Notes: generated by a model from the letters alone, not told the origin. DNA of 64,000 nt from Apteryx mantelli (GCF_036417845.1 NC_089979.1:123351415-123415414); one strand, 5' to 3'; shown: positions 35,001-46,300, numbered from the stretch's first letter. A program made the numbers and translations.

Positions 35001-38000
35001 AACTAGACTCTGCACTGCTGATCACAACCCTCTGAGCTCTGCCATTCAGCCAGTTCTCAATCCACCTCACTGTCCACTCATCCAGCCCACACTTCCTGAG
35101 CTTGTCTATGAGGATGTTCTGGGAGACAGTGTCAAAAGCCTTGCTGAAGTCAAGGTAGACAACATCCACTGCTCTCCCCTCATCTACCCAGCCAGTCATT
35201 CCATCATAGAAGGCTATCAGATTGGTTAAGCATGATTTCCCCTTGGTGAAGCCATGCTGACTACTCCTGATCACCTTCTTTTCCTCCACATGCTTGGAGA
35301 TGGCCTCCAGGATGAGCTGCTCCATCACCTTTCCAGGGATGCAGGTGAGGCTGATTGGCCTGTAGTTGCCTGGGTCCTCCTTCTTGCCCTTTTTGAAGAC
35401 GGGGGTGACATTGGCTTTCTTCCAGTCTTCAGGCACCTCTCCTGTTCTCCATGACCTTTCAAAGATGATGGAGAGTGGCTTAGCAATGACATCCGCCAGC
35501 TCCCTCAGCACTCGTGGGTGCATCCCATCAGGTCCCATGGATTTGTGGGTGTCAAGTTTGCTTAAATGATCTCTAACCCACTCCTCCTCCACCAAGGGAA
35601 AGTCTTCCTTTCTGCAGACCTTCTCTCTTGCCTCCAGGGTCTGCGGTTCCTGAGGGCTGGCCTGAGCAGTAAAGACTGAAGCAAAGAAGGCATTCAGTAA
35701 CTCCGCCTTCTCTGCATCCTTCGTCACCAAGGCACCCACTCCATTCAGCAAAGGGCCCACATTTTCCCTAGTCTTCCTCTTGCTGCTGATGTATTTGAAG
35801 AAGCCCTTCTTGTTGTCCTTGACATCTCTAGCCAGATTTAATTCCAAACGGGCCTTAGCCTTCCTCGTCGCATCCCTGCATACTCTGACAACGTTCCTAT
35901 ATTCCTCCCAAGTGGCCTGTCCCCCTTTCCAATTTCTGTATACTTCCTTCTTCTGGTTGAGTTTTGCCAGGAGCTCCTTGCTCATCCACACAGGTCTCCT
36001 GCCCCCTTTGCTTGACTTCCTACTCATAGGGATGCACCGCTCTTGAGCCTGGAGGAGGTGATGTTTGAATATTAACCAGCTCTCTTGAACACCCCTTCCT
36101 TCTAGGACCCTAACCCATGGGATTCCTCCAAGTAGGTCGCTGAAGAGGCCAAAGTTTGCTCTCCTGAAGTCCAGGGTTGTGATCCTACTTAGTACCCTGC
36201 TGCCTCCTCGCAGGATCCTGAACTCCACCATCTCATGGTCACTGCAGCCAAGGCTGCCCCCGACCTTCACATCTTCCACCAGTCCTTCTTTGTTTGTTAG
36301 TACGAGGTCCAGCAGCACACCTCTCCTTGTTGGCTCCTCCACCACCTGTGTCAAGAAGTTGTCACCAATGCTCTTCAGGAACCTCCAGGACTGTTTGAGC
36401 CTAGCTGTGTTGTCTTTCCAGCAGATACCAGGGTGGTTGAAGTCCCCCATGAGAACCAGGGCCTGGGATCATGAGGCTACTTCCAGCTGTCTGTAGAAGA
36501 CCTCATCCACTTCCTCTTCTTGATCAGGTGGCCTGTAGTAAACACCCACAACAGTGTCACCCATGCTAGCCTGCCCTTTAATCCTTACCCATAAGCTCTC
36601 GACTCGCTCTTCATCCACCCCTAGGCACAGCTCAATACTTTCCAGTTGCTCTCTCACATAAAGAGCAACTCCACCACCTCGCTTTCCTGGCCTGTCTTTC
36701 CTAAAAAGCACGTAGCCATCCATGACAGCACTCCAGTCATGCGAGCTATCCCACCATGTCTCTGTAATGGCAATGAGATCATGGCCCTGCGACCGCACAC
36801 AGATCTCTAGTTCTTCCTGTTTATTCCCCATGCTGCGTGCATTGGTGTACAGGCATTTCAGGGAGGTGATCGAGCATGCAGGTTTCCCAGGAGGGGTACA
36901 AGAGGATCCTCCATAGCCACATCCCATGCGCACTTCCCTGGCTGCATTCACCTGCTGGAGGCATCCCGACTTGAGCTGTCTTTTGCCAACTACCCTGGCA
37001 CTATAACTCTCCCCTTCCCCCGTCTTTCCTAGTTTAAAGCCCTCCTTACCAGGTTGGCCAACCTGTTGGCAAAGACCCGCGTGCCCTGCTTCGTGAGGTG
37101 GATCCCATCTCTCCCCAGCAGTTGTCGATCTTCAAACAGGGTCCCATGGTCGTAGAAACCAAAACCCTGTTGCCAACACCAGCGGCGCAGCCAGTCGTTA
37201 ACTTGGAAAGTCTGTCTCCTCCTCTCATCCATCCCCCTCGCTGGCAGGATTGAGGAGAAGATGACGTGGGCTCCCAGACCCTTGACCACCATCCCCAGAG
37301 CTCTGAAATCCTGCTTGATGGTCTCCAGTTTGCCCTTGGTGTCATTAGCACCCACATGGAAGAGCAGTAGTGGGTAATAGTCCGAAGCATGGACAAGCCT
37401 TGGCAGTCTTTCCATGACATCTCTCACATGAGCCCCCGGCAGGCCACAAACCTCTCTAGACATGAGGTCAGGTCGGCAGATAGATGCCTCCGTCCCCTGC
37501 AGCAGGGAGTCCCCCACAACAGTCACCCGCTGCTTCTCCCGGGCGTTCCGGCAGGGCACAGGGTCTGTTGTCCCAGTTACTTCCCTTGCAGCCATGCCCA
37601 TCTCCTCCTCATCCTGGAGGGCGCTAAACCTGTTCTTCAGCTGCAAGTCTTTGGGAGGAGTAGGAGCCTTTCTCCTCCCACGAGCAGTGACCAGTTTCCA
37701 GCCTTCTTCTGTGATGTTATGATGTACCGTTTCACACGGCACAGAGCCCTCCGGCAACTCCACTGCTGTGGGGGGTTGGGACTCCCGAAGCTGCACAGTC
37801 TCCGAGAATACCCTGTCTATCTCTTGCTCCGCTTCTCGGATGCTGCGCAGCCTACTGACCTCCTCCCGTAACTCCCTTACCTGATGACACAACTCGTCAA
37901 CAGCAGCACACCTCCTGCAGGAGAGCTGGCTGCCAGCCCAGGCCTCCCGGAGAGGCCCCCAGCACTCCCTGCAGCCTGAGACCTGTAGAGCCGCATCTAC

Positions 38001-39605
38001 TGTCAGAGGGTCGGTCTGGGCCGCAGCCTCTGACACAGCAACTCCAACAGCCACTGGGGAACGCGCTGTGCGGCGTGTCACAACCATACTTGAGGAAGCG
38101 TACACCACAGGGAACAGAAACGAAGGTCCCTTCGTGCGCCCTTCTGCGCGAACTGCTGCGCAAACTGCTGTGTCTGTTCGCTGCCTCTGTTGCGCAAACT
38201 GCTGCCTCTGTTTGCTGCACTTGTGAGTCTTGTGAGTGTCCCTTCCTGTTCATCTTCAGAGCAAACAGCAGGGTTTTTCACAGATAAGGGAGTGCAGTAA
38301 GAGATTTGAACGAGCACAGTTACTTACAAGTTTCTGTTTTCCCAAACGCTTTGCATCTAGAGGGATGCTAGGACAATAGACCTGAGCCTGAATTTGATTG
38401 TGAAAGAAGTTAGATGGAATGAACAAAATATTTAAAGAAGGCAAACAAAGGGGAGTATGTAATACAGACTCTTTCAAATGGTTGATATGTTCAGTGTTGT
38501 TTGGTATGTAATTGTAAAAAAATATTTTCTGAAGCTGCTGTTAGCATCAAAGTTTCCAAGTGCAAATTCACTGGCAGATTAACTTGGCTGCTGTTATGAT
38601 GTTTGTTCTTTGTCAGGTAGTATATCTACAATTCTTTGACACCCTCTTTTTATACTTGCAGAATTTTGGGGCCGTGATAGGCATAGGTGGCATTTTTCTG
38701 TTAGCTTCAGTAGTGCTTGCTGCAACCAGTTCTGGATCTGATTTAGAAACAGCTGCATGTGTAAGTATAAAAATTGCATCATTTACTGTGTATTTTTTTC
38801 TGGAGCTGGAAAAATGAAAAACTCTATCATGATTTAAGACTTAATAGCATATAATTGCTTTGGGGCAAATCAGCTATATAAAACTTATTTAAAAGTATAA
38901 ATGCATGTGTTAACAGCTTCTTGCAAGCAAGGAAGTAAAAACCAACCTCCTCATCACTATCTTGGCACACCTAATACTGAAATTTGTCACTAATAAAATG
39001 TCCTTCCCTTCCTACTTGGTGACCCAGTAAGGACTTGCTTTGGCCCTGCGGATCATATCTCCCTTCACCTCCCATATGTTAGTCTTCTTCAGTTAGTCCC
39101 TTTAATCTGTAGGTATCTCTTGGATAAATTTTGTGCTATATCACTGATTCCATACCTCTTTAATAACTATTTTTTGCAATTAAACTAATATTTCTAATGT
39201 TAATGGCTGTTCAGGCTATATTGTAAGATTCACACTTGATTGAAAAAATTAGAACTCTAAAAACTCTTGCATAAATGTGCTGCAGTTGTGATTTCTGATC
39301 TGTTTCTAACTTAAATGGAACCATTGATTTAAGGACGACTGGAAACTTAATAAATGGAAGTTATTAACTTACATAGAAAGTTCAGCAAATTTCCCCAGCC
39401 AGTGTTCGAATACCATTAATGTTTATAGATTTTAAATCACATGTTTCTTTCACTTTCACAGACATTTGGATTTCTTGCAAGTGGTGCATTTTTTGCTGAA
39501 GTGATTATGAATTATTTGGATAGCCGGAAACAAGACACCCAAAGTCGTTCTGAAAATCCTGCCAACACTCAGACTGCCACAGAAAGTCAGCCACTGAATA
39601 AATAA
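25943..39605 (+). CDS. CMTM6: CKLF-like MARVEL transmembrane protein 6
   Basis: Four-pass MARVEL protein of the plasma membrane and recycling endosomes. The human orthologue binds PD-L1 and protects it from lysosomal degradation; that role in birds is inference. Four coding exons (25943-26065, 31826-32002, 38662-38760, 39462-39605), all phase 0 with GT-AG borders, give 180 aa against 183 in human. Residues 1-7 (MENGAVY) match human, then an Arg/Pro/Cys-rich cytosolic stretch follows. Approximate membrane segments are TM1 40-54, TM2 69-88 (after the family signature CGGLYFFEF at 60-68), TM3 102-121 and TM4 134-150. A polar Ser/Thr/Asn tail follows. The start has a strong context (gccATGG). Intron 2 is swollen to 6.7 kb by a CR1 insertion in antisense. 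Downstream it faces CMTM7 tail to tail. Confidence 0.95.
26066..31825 (+). other. CMTM6 intron 1
   Basis: The first about 350 bases belong to the CpG island. Two further GC- and CpG-enriched patches lie at about 27040-27420 and 29200-29460 in otherwise AT-rich sequence. An A16 run is at 28721-28736. No additional exon is supported. Confidence 0.65.
29200..29460. promoter_or_regulatory. Intronic GC/CpG-rich island in CMTM6 intron 1
   Basis: A 260-base block rich in G, C and CpG, including gccgaaagcggcgagc, gcagccacgtggga (an E-box CACGTG) and a GGCGGCGGC run, with sharp edges against AT-rich flanks. It is a candidate enhancer or alternative promoter; function is inferred from composition alone. 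Confidence 0.4.
31826..32002 (+). CDS. CMTM6: CMTM6 exon 2 (TM1-TM2)
   Basis: 59 codons between tttgcag and gtaagg: [16 protein letters not shown], then [20 protein letters not shown] and ILCVYC. It closely follows the human LLAFICEEVV...CGGLYFFEF pattern, which identifies the gene. Confidence 0.96.
32152..32184. repeat. Perfect AT-rich hairpin (14-bp stem, 5-nt loop)
   Basis: TTATATTATAGTTA (32152-32165), loop ATAAA, then its exact reverse complement (32171-32184). More AT palindromic sequence continues to 32232. Confidence 0.9.
33090..33450 (-). mobile_element. Ancient CR1/L3-like LINE relic, antisense
   Basis: The plus strand follows the antisense order of the conserved end of old amniote CR1/L3 ORF2 as I remember it. 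Blocks are 'gtatttttgaaccc', 'ctgtggcagtgaattcaca', 'ctatgcactgtg', 'gagacagtgaat', 'cttctccat', 'gattttatagatatctatc', 'gtgttccc' and 'aatctctcctcatac'. No open frame is left. It shares orientation with the young CR1 that begins about 550 bases further on. Confidence 0.7.
33718..33805. repeat. Mixed (TA)n/(TG)n/(CATA)n simple repeat
   Basis: Low-complexity alternating purine-pyrimidine sequence with TATA, TGTG, CACA and CATA units. Confidence 0.85.
34090..36951 (-). pseudogene. CR1 ORF2 (endonuclease-reverse transcriptase), two nonsense codons
   Basis: 954-codon frame encoding an AP-type endonuclease then a reverse transcriptase. Endonuclease blocks are TNARS, ITETWWD, GDFNHP (residues 169-174) and SDH (237-239). 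RT blocks are LDFSKAFD (about 600-607) and the catalytic FADD (687-690). Two in-frame stops break it: TGA at 36469-36471 (codon 161, where a CGA Arg codon would be a CpG-deamination source) and TGA at 34177-34179, which removes the last 28 residues before the family's usual TAG at 34090-34092. The family SGVPQGS motif reads SGVPQRS here, with further changes beside it. Between the stops the frame is open for about 770 codons. Family identity is certain; activity is not expected. Confidence 0.92.
37029..38108 (-). CDS. CR1 ORF1 protein, intact (CxxC motifs, coiled coil, SGNH esterase)
   Basis: 359-aa open frame, the first ORF of the CR1 element. Residues 46-67 carry two CxxC pairs (GCREC, SCRRC), a zinc-binding-like arrangement, followed by a charged heptad-like stretch at about 71-105, probably a coiled coil. 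The C-terminal half is an SGNH/GDSL-type esterase: GDS at 199-201, GAND at 253-256 and DGIH at 334-337 supply the Ser, Gly/Asn and Asp-His blocks. CR1 ORF1 proteins are known to carry such an esterase; its role in retrotransposition is poorly understood. No stop or frameshift is seen. The start could be the Met at residue 1 or residue 8. Expression here is unlikely to serve the host. Confidence 0.88.
   Translation of the reverse strand: MVYASSSMVVTRRTARSPVAVGVAVSEAAAQTDPLTVDAALQVSGCRECWGPLREAWAGSQLSCRRCAAVDELCHQVRELREEVSRLRSIREAEQEIDRVFSETVQLRESQPPTAVELPEGSVPCETVHHNITEEGWKLVTARGRRKAPTPPKDLQLKNRFSALQDEEEMGMAAREVTGTTDPVPCRNAREKQRVTVVGDSLLQGTEASICRPDLMSREVCGLPGAHVRDVMERLPRLVHASDYYPLLLFHVGANDTKGKLETIKQDFRALGMVVKGLGAHVIFSSILPARGMDERRRQTFQVNDWLRRWCWQQGFGFYDHGTLFEDRQLLGRDGIHLTKQGTRVFANRLANLVRRALN
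38662..38760 (+). CDS. CMTM6: CMTM6 exon 3 (TM3)
   Basis: 33 codons between tatacttgcag and gtaagt: [20 protein letters not shown], then [13 protein letters not shown]. It aligns with human ...GCVFLLASIIF.... Confidence 0.94.
38761..39461 (+). other. CMTM6 intron 3
   Basis: 701 bases of AT-rich intron sequence; no exon or repeat recognised. Confidence 0.75.
39462..39605 (+). CDS. CMTM6: CMTM6 exon 4 (TM4 and tail)
   Basis: 47 codons and a TAA after cactttcacag: [20 protein letters not shown], then a polar tail ending ESQPLNK. The final Asn-Lys-stop codons themselves spell overlapping AATAAA hexamers. Confidence 0.95.
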   Translation, partial: TFGFLASGAFFAEVIMNYLDSRKQDTQSRSENPANTQTATESQPLNK

Positions 39606-39606
39606 A
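39597..39606 (+). promoter_or_regulatory. Overlapping AATAAATAAA across the CMTM6 stop codon
   Basis: Two overlapping AATAAA hexamers (39597-39602, 39601-39606) include the stop codon TAA at 39603-39605. This is probably a by-product of the Asn-Lys-stop codons. Confidence 0.4.
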
Positions 39607-39965
39607 GCTACACTTTGCGATTTTTTTTTTAATTGAGCAAACTAAAATGAGGTTTCAGTGCACTGTAAATAACTTCTTCTGTCTCTTCCTTCTAATCAAT
39701 TTTGTAAGCATTGCTCATCACAAGTTTTTATAGATCCTTAGGTCTAGCAATGGCATCTTGGCATCATGTTCTATTTAATTTTGGAGGTAACTGCTGCAGC
39801 TTAATAACTGCCCAGGTGGCATATACTAAAAAATTTTGTGTCTAATTAGAATAACTTAAGGACAATAGTGTCCTTATTTGTGTGCTGATTTGATTTTGGT
39901 AGGAATGATTAATAAAGGGTAATTTATGGTGCATAAATTCTGAGTTATGTCCTAAAGATATTTTT

Positions 39966-39993
39966 TATATATATATTATATATATATATATAT
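39966..39993. repeat. (TA)n microsatellite in the CMTM6 3' region
   Basis: TA-repeat with one interruption, within the likely 3' UTR. Confidence 0.85.
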
Positions 39994-40313
39994 GGACCAG
40001 ATACTTCTGTTACTATTTGTAAATTAGTACAGCTGAGTTCATTTTTTTTACCTACTGGTCAAACTGTGAATGTAAAAGGGATACCTAATTGCAGCCTTAC
40101 AGAAATGCGTATCCTTACATAAGGGTTTTTGTTTTGTTTTGTTTTTACTACTCTGTACAATTCTGTTTGTGGAGCTCAGTTTAATGAAATGATTAGTGTA
40201 GGTTTTTTTGTGGGGGATAGTGTAATGCTACATTAAAGAGACAGTTCTGCATCCCATGGTTGTCAATGTTTAAAATTGTATGCCAGAATCTCCTTTCAGA
40301 TTGTTTCAAAAGC

Positions 40314-40319
40314 AATAAA
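40314..40319 (+). promoter_or_regulatory. Candidate CMTM6 poly(A) signal
   Basis: AATAAA about 710 bases after the stop, in a context similar to a used 3' end. Another is at 39911-39916. Confidence 0.4.
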
Positions 40320-40340
40320 AGCTGCAGGAGAAGCTTGAAA

Positions 40341-43300
40341 AGCTAGCTCTGAGAGGAAACGGTTGAAGGACAAATATTTTCAAGAATTAACCTAAAAAGT
40401 AGCAATTTGAAATATCAGTGGGAAAAACATAACAGCACATTAGCACTACCCTGCTGAATATCACTTTCAGGGTTAAGGCTGGCTGCAGTTAATGGTGAGT
40501 TTTGCCAGAGCGAGTTTTGCCAGAACAGTTATGGACTCCACCATTTTCTTTGCCTAAAATATGCCACTGGTTTGAGTCTTCTTGCTAGGTCAGTTGGTGA
40601 GCAGATGAAGAAATAAGCACTTGTGTCATTGACTTGTCTGAAAAGCAGCAGGCCACAGGACTGCAAGAGCAACTACTGATGCAACATACCAAACACGTGA
40701 CAGAGTTCAGACCAGATATTGATGGCCAATAGAAGAAGTGAAGTGGTGAAAAGACATTCTTCAGAAGTCTGAGGGAGAAACAAAACTGCTAGACATCGTT
40801 TAGAGGAAAGCAGAGAAGTAGGGCAATTGCCGTAAAGCAAAGGATGTTCCAAAATACCGACGCAAATGAGAAAAATCTGATTATGCAAAAACAGTTCTTG
40901 TCTGAGTTCTCATGACATTTGCCCTGTCTTCCAGGCATTAACTCCATTTCATCAATACCCTAGTCTGACAGATTTACAGTCCTGTAAGCTGTTGTGGCAG
41001 CACTGAGACTAAGCCCTCCAGAAATTGGCTGAGCGTGCTATATTTGGAACAGGATGAGGAAGCTGTTGTAGGACAAAGCACTGTAAAGGAAGGTCAGAGT
41101 CTTTTTTCAGTACTGCTGCTTTCTGATGAACGTGATGATGTTTGTGACGTTTTCTCTTTATGCTCTGAGACTTTAATCCTAACACTACACTTTGCTTGGG
41201 GATTTGAGTTTGACAGTTTGAGAGAAACATCAAGTTTAAGCTGTAGCTTGGTTTCAGAGCCATCCATAAAATATTTACTTTCCTTCAAGGAATTTCCTGC
41301 TTTGTGAAGAAGAAAGCTCTTCTTTGGACTGATGTTTTCTCATATTTATTAGTGTCCATTTGCACTAAAACCTGATCGCAGTCTAGGTGTACAGAGCTTG
41401 CTGTAGCTGTCTCTGAAAATTGTAGGTAGATAAGACATATGTTTTGTTTACAAGCAGTGTTGCTGGTGATATGAACTTTCCAAAATGAAAAATCTCTGTT
41501 ACGGTTATAATTTCTTACTTTGTGTCCATATCTGAGATTAACATTTTCAGTTTTTTTTCTGCTTATTGCCCAGGATACTACTGGACTTGTGTTCATATCA
41601 AAATGGCTGTAGGCTCTAGGTCTTGATATGTAATTAAAAGCTATGAATATAATGTAACAATAAGACTGTGCTGCTGATATTTATTAAGCAACGCAGCACG
41701 AAGGCAGGACTTCTACCCTGAGTTAACTTTTCCTTTAAACTTTAATTTTTCTCATCTTGAAAATACATGGAGAGTTATGGTTCTCTGTAATTTTCCTATA
41801 GACTTCGCCCTGCCCAAGTGCTGTTTTCAGTTTCCATTCCTGAATCATTGGTATTGAAAAGGATCTGTAAAGTCATCTCTCTGCATTGGCCTCCCTGTCT
41901 ATGTGATATCTACCACTGATGCTTTACAAGTGAAGAAACTGAAATGCAGGACTAGTTATTTTAGGAAAAGGTGCCACAAGAAGTTGGTGTTAGGAGAAGT
42001 GACTATCACTGAGTTTTCCTGCCTCCTGTGTTCTGCGTGCTGGGCCTTTTGCAATGAAAATACTGCCAGCCTTTGCAGAATGGCATCATGGATTCTCCTG
42101 TTACAGACATGGTGGCATCCTTGGCTCGTTTCAGGTTGTTCCTTAGGGTGGTTTTTTTAATGTGTTGTCCATTTTAGTTTTAACTGTTCCAAGTAGTTAG
42201 TTTCCCATTCTCTGACCAACTGATGCAAGTATAGATGTAATGATCAAATTCAGTCTGTAACCAAAAGAGATGCAAACGCTGCCATCAGCTAATGAAAGGG
42301 ACTTGGATAGTCTTTTGGAAACTGTTTAGTTCTGCTTCCCCATATGCAGGAGGAGTTTGCTAAAAGGAGTCCTGCTGTTCTTTAAAAAAAATAATAAAAT
42401 ACAGTGCTGCATCCCAGACACTGTCTAGCTGGCGCTAATCTGTCACGCAGCAGTTAAATGCTATTAGCAGACCAGCCCCATGTTGGTTATAGGTATAAGG
42501 TAATTGCTAACTAGTTTCTATCAAAGCAGCTGTTGGCTAACAAAGCAGTTTCTGTATGGTGGCACTGTTAATACCAGGCTTGTGAGCGTGAGGATTTTCA
42601 TTTAGAAACTGGTGAGGAGCAGGTGTCCTGGTACGTATGCTGTTCTCTGCTTCCAGGAGGCAGCTCCCTTAACCTGCTTTATCAGCTTCCTAAGATGAAA
42701 GGGCAGGTGTGTGCCCCCCACAGCTCCTCTGCCCTCACGCTAGGTCCAGCAAGTGCAATGGCTGAGCAGGGTTGTCTCCCACCACTAGAAATGCCCCTTT
42801 TGTGCTTCGGATGTCAGATTCAGGCTTTGAATGTCTGTCTTTTAATTAAACTGATCCTGGAGGATGGAGTTGGAGCTGGATTAAACATCTGGTTTTGCAG
42901 GAGCTCTGTGCGCATGGCTAGACATTTCTTGCCCCTCCCGTGCTCTGTCAGCAAAGAAGTCCGCGTGTTTCCTAACCTGCTTTTGATGAAATCAGCCTGC
43001 TTTATTTAAACCAGCTATTTAATTTGCTTAAGTTATCTTGGCTGGTTTTTACTGAAGTGGATTAGGGTTTGTTCAGGAGAGTGTGGGGAGCTCTGGCAGA
43101 GGGCAGTAATGAACAACCGTCTCTTAAATTTCCCCTTCTGTTTGCAAGTAAACATCTATGCACAATCTTAACCAGTAGTAAAACCCATGGCAGGAAGCAA
43201 TTTGGTACAGTCAGTCTCCCTATGGATTGCCTTCTCCCTTCTTCACCATGGTGGTTGGCAGTGGTGGTGTGCGCCTGTGCAGACACCCTAAAAGGCTTTA

Positions 43301-46300
43301 AGTCTTTTCCAGCTGAGCCTTTCCAAAAATATTTGAAGACTGCACTGACTTTCAGGCTTTTCAGACTTCAGATTTACAGTGCCGTGAGAACCAGCACACA
43401 GGCTTCTCCAGGACGTGTAAGTGGCTGGGCTGTGAGTTTCTGCTCTGAAAAATCTGCGTGTGCATTGTGTAGATCATGAATACTCTTTGGTTTTCTACAT
43501 TTAGCTCACATTAAAATCACGATAGTAGCAGTATCCTTTGGATTTTAAATATGTAAATGAATTGTGCCTCACTGTTTGTTCTCTGTTCTTAAAAATAGCA
43601 AGGGTTGTAGTCTTGTTACAATTCAATTCTACCATTGCACCCTCCGACTCAAAAATGCAGTGAATTATCTCACACAGTTCTCAGAGCTCTGCACAAGATG
43701 TTTTTGCATAATAGCCATGATGGCAATCTTGGTTCTGTTCAAATTTGTGCAATAAAAATACCAAGCGTTCTACATTGAAAGGAAATACTTTGTGCAATTT
43801 TTGAAAAGTTGTGTAAAACTGTAATAACAAATCAAGATGCTGGTAGTGCCTTTAAGATGGAAATTCATCTTTGTTCATTGCTGTAAACAGATAGCAGATA
43901 TCTAGATAGCACTGAACAGCATAAAATTTAATGTCACTTTCATACCTGTGAGACTTTTAAGTGACTTTTAATGATTATTGAATCAGAGTGATAATACAAT
44001 GTTTATATATTATAAAATAAAAATTTTATATAGTTCTGTAGCCAATGTTGCCTTGAATTTTCAGTAAAAGCATTCTGAAATACTTAAATATTTTTTCATT
44101 CTAAACCTGTGGTCTTTTTAATGTATTATGCTTTTCTGGTCTTATGAACTTTCTAAAATATTTTGTAATCATTTTTTAAATAAAATATTAGTAGATAACT
44201 CAGAGTGTTTCTCATTTTTGCTGCTGCTAATAATTTGGTGTCACTATATAGTTCTCCCAGAGCAAGACGCAGGAAATAACATCATTCTGTGTTCCTGGTT
44301 TGGAGGAAAGAGCTTGCATTGTGTTTCGCCTGTTAACTGGGGAACAGAGTCCAACTTGCAGATCTGCAAAGCTGGATTTTCCCACTGGAAGTTTCCATGA
44401 GGAAAGGTCCAGTAAGGTCAGTATTGCTGCGTACCACAGGGTTCAACCTAACTAACTAGTTCATAATAGACTTTATGCCTACCATGGTCTATAGTTACTG
44501 TGACAAGAGTAATTCAAGTGCTGTTTTCCTATTGTCTGGGTTATTAGAATTGAAAAAATAAATAAAATGGCAGACTTTAACTTAGAGGAAGGAGCACAAA
44601 TCAGAAAAAGGTGTCAAGAGGAAATAACTTCTGGTGTAGAAAAATGCAGATGACTGAGTTACTTGGTTGAGGGGGAGCCACTGGGTCCTTTAAAAATATT
44701 TGTTCACCGCGGCGGAGGGAAGGAAATAAACCCATGTGCTCTGGCTGGGTAGCTTTTTTGTCTCATAATCCTGCAGGTTGCTTATTACTTGCTGATCTTC
44801 TGACTGGTTGGTCCCATATCTAATGGTTTTGTAAGCCAGAGAATGATGACACTTTTTTCATTGTCTGCACTGAAATTGGAATGACACAGTTTTTACTTTT
44901 ATTATTTGCATCATAACATTAAAGGTGAAATTCTCTCTTTAATGAAGTTGCCAGAGATAAGTGTAATTATAAGGACTGATGAGGAAAAAAGGCCTCTAAT
45001 GTTTTAAATTAAAAAAAAAACTGGTTATAAGCAAAGAAGGTAAAATATTGTAATAGAAGGGTATATCCGTGGTGGATTTACAGAGCATGAGAAAATAACT
45101 CAGCAGTCCTAAGAAAGGTGATACTTAATAATTTGGAGCATGATCACATAGCAGCATAGTTTCGGTCCTGTTATTGCTAGAATGGTGACAACTCCTTTCG
45201 TAGCAGGGTAATCCAAATTAACTTCTGTATCAAAGTAACAGAATAGTGTAGCGGGGCAAAACATAGGCTTGTAATCTGCTGCTTTCCTTTGTGTGAGCAC
45301 AGGCAGCACCTGGTGCTGCTGTCTGTGCATGTTCAGTTCCACGCACAGGCGGGTTTCTTTGCTTTAGGGTGGGCTTTCTCTCTAGAGGGAGGAGCACTAC
45401 CAGCCACTTGCTTTATCGTACAGCCCCCTTCATGCTGTAGTGCAGGGACCAAGCAAGGAGAACTCCTGGGCTGTTTTGTTTTTGACTTCTCTTTGAATGC
45501 AGCATAGCTGGTCTTGGCCTGCTAAAGGAAACCACAAGGAAGGCCAGTGTTCGCAGGTGACACTGGTAAAGCTGTGGAAAAGCTGCAGTAGAGAAGTTTG
45601 CCCACAAGAGGGCAAAGATGATCCTGTAATTGAAAAGATTCTGCCTCGAAGCCTTCTCCCTCTTCCACCTGTATGCTCACTGCAGTTGGAGCCCCATTGC
45701 TCTCTTCTTTTCTGTAGCTGTAAATTGCACTGTGTATTTTAGTGATCTTGTTTCCAATCACATTGGAAACATGCTCATTTCTCAAAACGTAGCCTGTAGA
45801 AGTTTTGATACCATAATCAGATTGATATTGTCTCAAGGAGGTATTTTGCCTTTCCAGACCGCTTAGGTAAAGGTTTTTGCTTTTTCTCATTTTATTTTGT
45901 AACTAGGCAAAAGATGTTTTTTTAATTCCTTTTTATTACAAAGCCAAACTTCAGCTGCCTGATGACATCTGCATTTATAAGCCTGTATTGCAGCGCTGAA
46001 GATTTTGTGGTCTGTACCAGGCTGTGGTTTTCAACCAATGGTCTGTGGCTCATGGGTAGGAGGGGAGGGAGAAGAAAGGAATGGGAAGTACCTTTGCACT
46101 TCTTGGACTCTGTGGAAGTTAAATGAGAGAAGCCTACTGGCAAAAATGCAAATGATACACGCTGGGAAAAAATCAGTGTCCACAAACAAAAATGTTGGCA
46201 AACACTGCTGTAACGAATGCCAGACAGGGCTTCTTGCACACCAGAGAAACTTGCTTTGACCAGCCAGCATGTCCTGATCACTCACTCACTCTGTTTCTTA

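Larger units (their letters stand above)
34003..38270 (-). mobile_element. Nearly full-length CR1 LINE retrotransposon, antisense in CMTM6 intron 2
   Basis: Non-LTR retrotransposon read on the minus strand. The 3' end is marked by three octamers (plus strand ACAGAATC at 34003-34010, 34011-34018, 34019-34026), the CR1 hallmark. The short 3' UTR with the typical 'ggttggactagatgatctc' core follows inward. ORF2 (endonuclease and reverse transcriptase) spans 34090-36951 and ORF1 37029-38108. Above ORF1 is a GC-rich 5' UTR with repeated 'gcgcaaactgct' units to about 38240. The 5' boundary is approximate (38240-38280) and no target-site duplication is apparent, as usual for CR1. Total length about 4.25 kb, near the full length of about 4.5 kb. 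Only two nonsense codons are seen in ORF2, so the insertion is fairly young. Confidence 0.93.
32003..38661 (+). other. CMTM6 intron 2 with LINE insertions
   Basis: Contains an AT-rich hairpin region (32152-32232), an old CR1/L3-like relic (about 33090-33450), a mixed TA/TG simple repeat (33718-33805) and the young CR1 at about 34003-38270. The stretch 32240-33080 shows nothing recognisable. Confidence 0.8.
39606..40340 (+). other. CMTM6: CMTM6 3' UTR (minimum extent)
   Basis: Candidate poly(A) signals AATAAA lie at 39911-39916 and 40314-40319. Human CMTM6 has a long 3' UTR, so more distal hexamers (for example 43751-43756) may also be used. Ends are inferred. Confidence 0.45.

Noticed and set aside
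34177-36450. 757-aa frame as a host gene
   Set aside because: Endonuclease and reverse transcriptase motifs, and its position inside a complete CR1, show it is LINE ORF2.
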